This document shows, one piece after another, positions 57,440-64,000 of a DNA stretch of 64,000 nucleotides; position 1 is the first letter of the stretch; each line of letters starts with the position of its first letter. The translations under genes and the position numbers were made by a program. The stretch comes from Reticulitermes lucifugus. Its lineage: Eukaryota > Arthropoda > Insecta > Blattodea > Rhinotermitidae. The stretch covers positions 1-64,000 of the forward strand of contig JAKCWW010000776.1 of NCBI GenBank assembly GCA_026260175.1, given 5' to 3'. Under the pieces are notes generated by a model. The model ran no database searches. It saw only the letters and a program-made list of their open reading frames with translations, and was not told the origin of the DNA.

Positions 57440-57800
57440 TGACCTATCATTAGCCTTTTCTATTCACATCTTCGTCCTCTAAAGATTTAACGGAGTAAGC
57501 CTTCAGTGCCAGCAAACCTCCGAACAATTAACTAATTACTTTTGTCCCTACGTCATCTTGTTCGGCCTTTACGTGCAGTCTGAAGTTTAATTATATAAAG
57601 TAAGCAAAGCAGCGTCTTAGCAACCACACAACTTACAGGGAGCCGCAAATAAATGTGTTACAAACAGAACGGCATGACGAGGAAGATGAAGGACTTTCGA
57701 GCAGAACCTGTCAACCGTACTCTTTTGTTACATGTGTTTCTAATTCTACAGATATAGTAATATTTAATATTATTCATTCCGTACATTTTAACTTTATATT
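57440..57800. other. No gene seen
   Basis: Short open frames only; AT content rises toward the foldback at 57805. Confidence 0.35.
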
Positions 57801-57804
57801 TAAA

Positions 57805-57907
57805 GTCCGACAAATGTACAATTTAATTATTGTGTAATTAAGGGTTCGAAACATGTAGGACATTGAAATTACACAATTAATGTGATTAAATTATACATTT
57901 GTCGGAC
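57805..57907. repeat. 103-bp foldback
   Basis: GTCCGACAAATGTACAATTT (57805 on) and its near reverse complement ending ATACATTTGTCGGAC (57907). Arms of about 35 and 41 bp with small differences. The loop holds TTCGAAACATGTAGGAC, which has GAA, palindromic ACATGT, A and GGAC as in the ribozyme-like cores, but no CUGANGA box was found. Confidence 0.8.
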
Positions 57908-57973
57908 AAAAATATATAGTAATATTATTATTTTTTGTTTTATTTGATTTTTGTGAAAAATAATAACTTACAT

Positions 57974-58215
57974 GCTGATCCCGCTGGCCGTGCGGCCTAC
58001 GGCGTAGGCCTGAAGCCAGTTGATTCTTGGGATCACGAGTTTGAATCGCGCGGATGCATGGATGTTCGTCTCTTACGTTTGATTTGAGTTGTGTAGGTAG
58101 CGGCTTCTGCGAGTCCTGCCGGGTGTGTGTTTCTAATTGGGTGTGATATAGAAAGCTCAACAATGAGGCGGCTTAGGACCAAGTTGGTCTGTTGTGCCGC
58201 AGAAATAAAATGACT
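57974..58215 (+). mobile_element. SINE family A
   Basis: Head GATCCCGCTGGCCGTGCGGC CTACGGCGT, B box CACGAGTTTGAATCGCG, GTTCGTCTCTTACG, GTGTAGGTAGCGGCTTCTGC GAG, and end TGGTCTGTTGTGCCGCAGAA. Confidence 0.88.
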
Positions 58216-58219
58216 TATA

Positions 58220-59305
58220 GACGTAACTAGACACGCTTTGTCCAAATAATGCAAGGTCATTGTATGCGTAGAAAATAATGAATTGTAGAATATCCTATGA
58301 TTGATACAGCGGGGTTTTGTACATATATACCAGCCTTTAGACATCTACTGCCTCCTCCGAAGACAGACATAAATGCTTTCTCCAACGCGTCGATGAATTT
58401 CAATCGGATTGCACCTCATCTCTCTCCACTTGCAATACCATTAGAACCTCAAATGACGTGGAACTTGTTAATCATTCTACAGTTTGTTTCGTAAAGAGTT
58501 TCAAAACCTGCGGCTTGTGAACACTCACATTTAGACATCCTGTGATATGTAACACTGAAAACGGAACTTAATGGTTTGGACGTAAGCCCAGTAACTGTGT
58601 CTGGCACACGTGGCGAGACAAGATGAGTGCATCGGGTAAGAGTTAATGCATAAAGTGATTTCCACATCAACACAAGAAGAGCCTTCTCATGAATATTGTG
58701 GATGAAGATGAAGCCAGGTTTGAGGAGGCACTGGGATCCGTTGGTAGAAGTTGGTTCACTGAGGAATATAGGCCTAAGTAGTGTGGTGGAGATGAGGGCT
58801 TTGCCGCTTGCAGGCCCCGAATATTAAAGGCCCACCTCTGCCGGCAGGTAGCTCAAATTTAACTATAAATATCATTACGTTTTCAGCTTATTTTTATGTA
58901 TTTTTTTATCGATTTAAGGCGAGTTCTTATTCCTCTTAGCGCCTGTTAAAATTGCTGTGCCCTTGTGTCTGTGCGCAAGAAATATGTGCTTAAATGCGGA
59001 AAGGATTTTCATTAAATGGAGCATTGGCTAGTGTAACTAAAATTGATACACTAATTTTAATGTAGGTTAAAATGAGACAAGGATAATGAGCACTTTGTTT
59101 AAAGACCCAGATTGTGTTTCTGCGTACAACTCGAGATTAAAGCTCTCAACACCTATCGGGATGAAAAACGTTTAGACCAGATATTGTACTGAAAAATCGA
59201 AACACGTTTTGTGTCCACACACTTTTATCATCTGTCCTCGGATATAATTAAAGAACAAAAGAAAGTGACAAAATTGTCACACAATGTCTGTATTTGCCAA
59301 CTTGT
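58220..59305. other. No gene seen
   Basis: No exon recognised. AGGGCTTTGCCGCTTGCAGG at 58796 is a small GC-rich patch. Confidence 0.35.
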
Positions 59306-59310
59306 TAATA

Positions 59311-59366
59311 CCAATGTACACACACACATGTATGTATATTTATATACATACATGTATATTTATATT
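59311..59366. repeat. AC/AT simple repeat, partly palindromic
   Basis: ACACACACACATGTATGTAT then ATTTATATACATACATGTAT forms a self-complementary low-complexity stretch. Confidence 0.85.
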
Positions 59367-59379
59367 GCTATTTCATGTG

Positions 59380-59460
59380 CCGATTGTCTAGAAATCTGGG
59401 AGCCTCAACCTCCTGGAACACTAAGGGTCTGTCCAGGCCTGTAATGGGATTGCTTTACCT
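59380..59460 (+). mobile_element. SINE family D, 3' tail
   Basis: GATTGTCTAGAAATCTGGGA GCCTCAACCTCCTGGAACAC then GGGTCTGTCCAGGCCTGTAA TGGGATTGCTTTACC is the forward form of the left end of 52870-53165. Confidence 0.75.
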
Positions 59461-59469
59461 TGACCGTTA

Positions 59470-60085
59470 TATATATTGCTATAATTTGTAAATCAAAATG
59501 AGTAAAAATGGGATTTCATTGTAATTTATTTTTAAATGATGTGTGGGTGCTTGTGATATATTTGAGGTTGGAGACGAATGGGACGAGGGGTGTGGTCTGC
59601 AACTGTGTAGAAGGTGCAACCACTTAAGCAGCGCGCAGGCTACGATAGTGCATTCACCCTAGTCCAAACTTTTGTAGCACAGGGCGAGCAGATTCACGTG
59701 TCGGCCAGATATGTCACATCTCGACGTTTCCAACTCCTCCTCCCACCTTCTCTTCCTGATGTCGCCAATTTCATCACAATAACAAGTGAAGTTCCAGCTA
59801 GCAAGTTCACAATGAAAACATTAACTGTCTACATCTACCTTGTCGACATGCCTCAACATCTTATTTGATAAGAATTCTTTCGCTTCCATGATGATGTAGC
59901 TTTATTACACTCGTTCAAATAACACGACAAGTCAACATTTTACATTAATTGTATACGTTTACTTGTTACCGAATACGTCATATTCTTACTTCATATGGCT
60001 ATTGTCGGTCCCATAAGCCAGTAGCTTTATTGCAGTCCTACAAGGAACACGAAAATTGAACTTTTTAAGAATCTTAGATTTGAAA
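59470..60085. other. No gene seen
   Basis: Short frames with no domain; CACATCTCGACGTTTCCAAC near 59716 is a weak PLE-like motif. Confidence 0.3.
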
Positions 60086-60089
60086 TTTA

Positions 60090-60185
60090 CACGGCGGAAA
60101 GGTTTAGATTGTGGTCTTCTTGGTTGACATCGTGTAATCTGGTACATAATTAATAAACGCTCACAGAAACCTGCAGCCTCCATTC
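60090..60185 (-). mobile_element. PLE LTR scrap, minus
   Basis: AGATTGTGGTCTTCTTGGTT GACATCGTGTAATCTGGTAC matches the left-arm motif. Confidence 0.55.
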
Positions 60186-60419
60186 AACTCTTATTTTCCT
60201 ATACTGTGTCATAACCGTAAGAATATATTCCTAAGTATCTCAAAACAACACGGAAAACTGTTCCAGTTCAAAAGCATATTACCTGAAATTCCGGTAATAT
60301 GGTGGGTTTTAGTCAAGTACAAGATTTGTAGGAGCAAAACGCATTACTTTCACAACATCGCATGAGCTTGCATTATAGTCTTGCCACTTCAGTTTCTCTA
60401 TCTTTCACGTCTTCGTTTT

Positions 60420-61235
60420 GGTTTCTTTATTTTTTTCAGATTCAATTGTTTTATTAGTCGCCAGTAAGGAGGTTGATCTAGAAGTCAGTACTGAGGAAAC
60501 AAAGCATATGTTAATGTTTCTTGAGCAGAATGCAGGAGAGTATCGCAATATCAAGATGATAATAAGTCCTTGAAATTGTTGCAAAGTTAAAATACTTGGG
60601 AACGCATCAAACAAACCAAAGTGCATTCATAGAAAAAAAATTCAATGCAGATGAAACTCAGGGAATAAATTATACAGCTCTGCTTATAAGCTTTCGCCTT
60701 CCCGTTTGCTATCTAAATACAAAAAGATTAAATTATACTCACTATAATTTTGATTGCTTGTGTTGTATGGGTGTGAAACTTGGTCTCTTACGTTAGCGGA
60801 AGAACATAGGCTGAGGGTGTTGGAGTAAAGGTTGCTGAGGAAGATACTTGAGCCTAAAAGGGACTTGAGCTTCTCGCCAAATATTATTCGGGTAATTAAA
60901 TCGAGGACTATGACATGAGCGGTACACCTGACACGTACTGGGGAGAACAGAAGAGCATAAAGCGTTGTTTTAGGAAAACCTGAAAAAAAGAGATCACTTA
61001 GAAGAGTTAGATATAGAGGGGAGGATAATATTAAAGTGAATTTTAAATAAATAGCCTGAGAGGGCGTGTACTGGATTAGTTTGGCTCAGGGTGGGAGGAT
61101 GTTGCAGGCTGTTTTTAGAAAGAAATGAACACCAGGCTCCCATACAACGCCGGGAATGTCTTCACTAGCTAAGGAACTACTAGCTTCTTAAGAACTCTGC
61201 TCCGTATAGGTAGTTAATTAGTGATTGATGGAATT
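60420..61235 (+). mobile_element. LINE-1x, longest copy in the window
   Basis: ASKEVDLEVSTEETKHMLMF (ASKEVGLEVNTEKTKYMIM) is the region after the reverse-transcriptase palm. Then KILGNASN, a LYSSAYKLSPSRLLSKY stretch (LLSSSLLSKNLK), VLYGCETWSL-like LVLYGCETWSL in another frame, GEEHRLRV, EELDIEGRIILK, TGLVWLR, and the 3' UTR motif CTTCTTAAGAACTCTGCTCC. About 800 bp, 5'-truncated before the catalytic motif. Confidence 0.85.
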
Positions 61236-61454
61236 ATTTGATTCAAGCGCTAAGATTCAACGTACGTAACTTCCACAGTATCCCTCTGGTGCTAACACTG
61301 TGTTACTTTTGCGATATCTTCGGACAGGGTGCTGACCTTGACAGAGGAATCTAAGGAAAATAGTCTTTCTAACATTGATCATTTATAAAGGTAAAGTTGT
61401 AAGCTAAGCATGCAGATGTATGGCGAATTGGATATAAACGTCTACACATCCTTA

Positions 61455-61630
61455 ACACTGGTAACAGATGGAGGAAAAGGTGGGCTTGATGCTCTAGCCG
61501 CTTTATCCCCGGAAGGTTATTCCTATGTACACGTGTGCTAGGTGTGCCTCAGAGCCGAATCGCTGCTATTGCTGGAAACCGAACTTCTGTTATCCAGACG
61601 TTAGCCGGTCGCTTTACTGAATTATCTCGA
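61455..61630 (-). mobile_element. SINE family B, eroded
   Basis: GGTGGGCTTGATGCTCTAGC CGCTTTATCCCCGGAAGG, AAACCGAACTTCTGTTATCC and GCCGGTCGCTTTACTGAATT ATCTC follow reversed family B order. Confidence 0.6.
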
Positions 61631-61704
61631 CGCACTACTGGAAATAAATTTGCTGTAATGTTTACGACTTATGCTTTGTGATATGTTTACCGTGTACATG
61701 TACC

Positions 61705-61790
61705 GAGCACGCTGGCTCAATTGGTAAAGCTTCTGACTTCTATTCGTCACTCCACTCTTCTATTCTCGGCCAGAATACAGAGTGTACAAA
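61705..61790 (+). mobile_element. tRNA-like SINE head (family E type)
   Basis: CCGAGCACGCTGGCTCAATT GGTAAAGC contains a good A box (TGGCTCAATTGG). CTCTTCTATTCTCGGCCAGA sits where the B box is expected. No anticodon arm forms. Confidence 0.6.
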
Positions 61791-61794
61791 AAGT

Positions 61795-62755
61795 GTCTCG
61801 TGATTTCTGTCACTCTTATCAATTCAGGGGGGGATAAAACCTTGAAATGGACCACGACACACTCTTTCCTCAGAAATTTTCACTTTCACCTAACATAATC
61901 GTCCTGTCTTCATTTGACCTCAATATGTACTCCATTTTATACAGCGTATTTCATTAAGTTACTACCCATGCAGATGGACGTCTTCCATAGCAAGCACGAA
62001 TAATTTATGAAACGTCTTCTTAAATATTTGAAGCTTGAAATTCGTGTGAATTATTTACAGACCTAAATATTAATTTCCTAGCACACAGTGAGCGCAGTAC
62101 GTATCCATTATGAAGACCAACCAGATAATGATGTCTGATATAAATAATCGATATTTTCTATAAGAATCATACGAAACTCATCAATGCATTTGTGTGGAAA
62201 AATGCATAATGTTTGTAAGTTAAAGCAGCAGTAGTTGTACGCTAGTAACCAGTCTACCTTGAAGGTTACGGAGGAAGAACTTTCTCGAATAGCCTAAGCA
62301 AAGAACTGATAATTACACCGGCAGGTGGTGTAGAAACAGCTGAGATTGAAAAACTAATTTTCGTGGTTGGACGAATTGCTAACCCCTTAGAGGGTGAAAC
62401 TGACCTGAATAATATATGTAAGTATAGTTCTTAACTCACACAAAAAAGCAACGTATCTGTTATCAAGTTACTTATGCCCATATCTCATAAGGATGCGGTG
62501 GGCAAGAAGGTCTTTGTCTTGTCGGGAATTGAGTTCCGATTTCTTGATTGTCCAGTCCATGACCTATTCACTATAATAACTGAGCGAAAAGGGACAGAAA
62601 GATATTTTTTCATTAACAGAGAAATGAGAAGTAACGTATAGAATACACGCGTTTGTCTGGTTCAATTACATTGTAATGCTCCCAACGTTCTCGTATGAAT
62701 AAAATATCTTGCCCACTTGTGCTGGCGTATGCTTTTTTAAATGTGAAGAACAAAT
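61795..62755. other. No gene seen
   Basis: No exon recognised. ACAGAGTGTACAAAAAGTGT near 61779 resembles a transposon terminus but has no visible partner. Confidence 0.3.
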
Positions 62756-62759
62756 AATG

Positions 62760-62890
62760 ATGTGGAGAATGTAAACTGGCTGAGGATGGACTTGGTGTCG
62801 AGCTTCTGTGAGAATGTTAAAGAACTGCATTCGAGTTCCATAAAAGGTGGGGAATTTCTTGAGCAGCAGGTTCTCAGCAAAATCTCTGCT
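62760..62890 (+). mobile_element. LINE-1x 3' end
   Basis: GTGGAGAATGTAAACTGGCT G, AAAAGGTGGGGAATTTCTTG AGCAGCAGGTTCTCAGCAAA, CTCTGCTTCTTGGACTAAG follow the last part of ORF and UTR. Confidence 0.6.
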
Positions 62891-62899
62891 TCTTGGACT

Positions 62900-63695
62900 A
62901 AGTATTGTTTTGAATTTCTTATGCTTCGTAGTCTTTAAATATTCCTTTCTGAATCGCAATAATATCGATAATTTTTATTCGTGTCATATTATGTTCAATC
63001 GACAATTGCAAGTTCTATTTATTACTTCCTAATAGTTTTCTGCTGCCTGATACTCGTATTTAGGTTTCTTTCCTATTCTGAAACTCGCTTGCTTAAGAAT
63101 TCTTGAGTAATTACAAAATTAATTCCTTCTTCTTTTAAATTAACTCATTCACAAATTGTCTTATATCACACAGATTTGTGTTGTACATAGTCCACCGAAT
63201 CTTTGTCATGAATTTAACGAGTGCTGTTAACATTGCTCTTTCTCCCGAACTACTAATAACTCGTGAAAGACTCCTCATTAAGAACTGACTAGTTACTCAG
63301 TTGGTGAAAAAAGTTTCCAAGTTCTCCTGAAACCGGAATTTTCTTACTATGTTCTAGAGGACATAACCCAATGAATCTATCCCACACCCTCCTAACCCAG
63401 TTTATGTGTACCTGATTCTCCCTTATGCATAAGTATTCCGATTGTCCTTTTTTATTTCAAATTTTTCGGCGAAAAGTTTTACAGATATTTTACCTTGCCC
63501 ATGTTTGTTAGCTGCGCAGTTACAGCCATCGTTCTTGCTTTATACTGTCCATGAGGAATACAATTTTTATTAAGCTCTACATTGTCCGGTCTTCTTCGTC
63601 CCCCTATTATATTCTCACGTTTAAAATTAATAATCCTCCACGGCGCAATCTTTTCAAACATTCTTTAATATTAGGGACTGAGTGTAACCACTTAG
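62900..63695. other. No gene seen
   Basis: AT-rich; no exon or repeat recognised. Confidence 0.35.
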
Positions 63696-63699
63696 AGCT

Positions 63700-63830
63700 C
63701 AATGTTTACTATATGTAAAAATTCATTGTTATTTAACCCTTCAATCACACACAACAAGCTATATTTTACACGCTACCTTGGCGACTAGTTTCGGCTCCGA
63801 AAATGAGCTATTATCAGGCCACTAACAAAA
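63700..63830 (-). mobile_element. PLE-type LTR with ribozyme-like core
   Basis: Minus strand after the core: GCCAAGGTAGCGTGTAAAAT ATAGCTTGTTGTGTGTGATT GAAGGGTTAAATAAC. It differs in sequence from the other LTR families here, so it may be a separate PLE family. Confidence 0.5.
63779..63821 (-). ncRNA. Hammerhead-like core, minus strand
   Basis: Minus strand: UGGC, a CUGAUAA box, one extra U, stem II AGCUC/GAGCC (four of five), GAA, palindromic ACUAGU, C, then GCCA. The last four bases pair perfectly with the first four (stem I). Confidence 0.5.
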
Positions 63831-63835
63831 TCTGT

Positions 63836-63992
63836 AAAATGGAAAGCTCTGTATATTGTAAGATGGAGATATCCTTCTTTACATAGATAGATACATTATA
63901 AATGTATAATGTAGATACATTAGAAGTGTATAATGTATCTATTGATGTAAAGGGGAAGATCTCCATCCCATAATATACAGAGCTTTCCACTT
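63836..63992. repeat. 157-bp palindrome at the window end
   Basis: AAATGGAAAGCTCTGTATAT and the reversed ATATACAGAGCTTTCCACTT bound arms of about 64 bp. Near the centre GATACATTATAAATGTATAA TGTA is followed by a diverged 24-bp second copy. It abuts the ribozyme-like core at 63779-63821. Confidence 0.85.
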
Positions 63993-64000
63993 TATATTTC

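Noticed and set aside
1-64000. LTR retrotransposon or endogenous virus
   Set aside because: No capsid, protease, integrase or envelope-like coding sequence and no paired direct LTRs were recognised.

Overview
The window looks like repeat-dense intergenic or intronic DNA from a large insect genome. It has no long open reading frames, no operons and no ribosome-binding-site pattern. Nearly everything recognisable is a decayed retroelement, SINE, minisatellite or foldback element. The SINE families, the endonuclease/reverse-transcriptase LINE and the LTR-like foldback repeats resemble repeats I associate with cockroaches (Blattodea, possibly Periplaneta). That assignment rests on memory of repeat motifs and is an inference. 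I found no convincing host protein-coding exon, tRNA gene or rRNA gene.

Layout. 0.3-1.4 kb: SINE scrap, then a Penelope-like element (PLE) remnant with a GIY-YIG endonuclease fragment, an inverted LTR-like piece and a hammerhead-ribozyme-like core. 1.7-2.2 kb: 45-bp minisatellite. 4-11 kb: PLE terminal repeats, SINEs in both orientations and 3' LINE pieces. 11-23 kb: LINE and SINE scraps, one SINE with a clean target-site duplication, and one SINE with an exact 40-bp internal duplication. 23.5-24.3 kb: a PLE inverted pair with two ribozyme-like cores, then a 42-bp minisatellite. 25-36 kb: more LINE 3' ends, a SINE nested in a SINE around an assembly gap, and a second LINE family. 37-44.3 kb: an 84-bp palindromic MITE, PLE inverted pairs, a jockey-like reverse-transcriptase scrap, an 8-N gap inside a SINE, and a rearranged Tigger/pogo transposon. 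46-48 kb: PLE inverted repeats and a second copy of the 84-bp MITE. 50.9-51.1 kb: AT-rich 25-bp minisatellite. 52-64 kb: LINE 3' ends, SINEs and foldbacks, ending in a 157-bp palindrome beside a ribozyme-like core.

How the parts relate. The SINEs (families A-F here) carry tRNA-like A and B boxes and depend on LINE enzymes in trans. The commonest LINE occurs only as 3' ends. The most interesting signal is a set of PLE terminal repeats, often in inverted pairs, several holding a hammerhead-like layout: CUGANGA-type box, stem II, GAA, a short self-complementary stem III, one nucleotide, then a strand that pairs with the sequence before the box.
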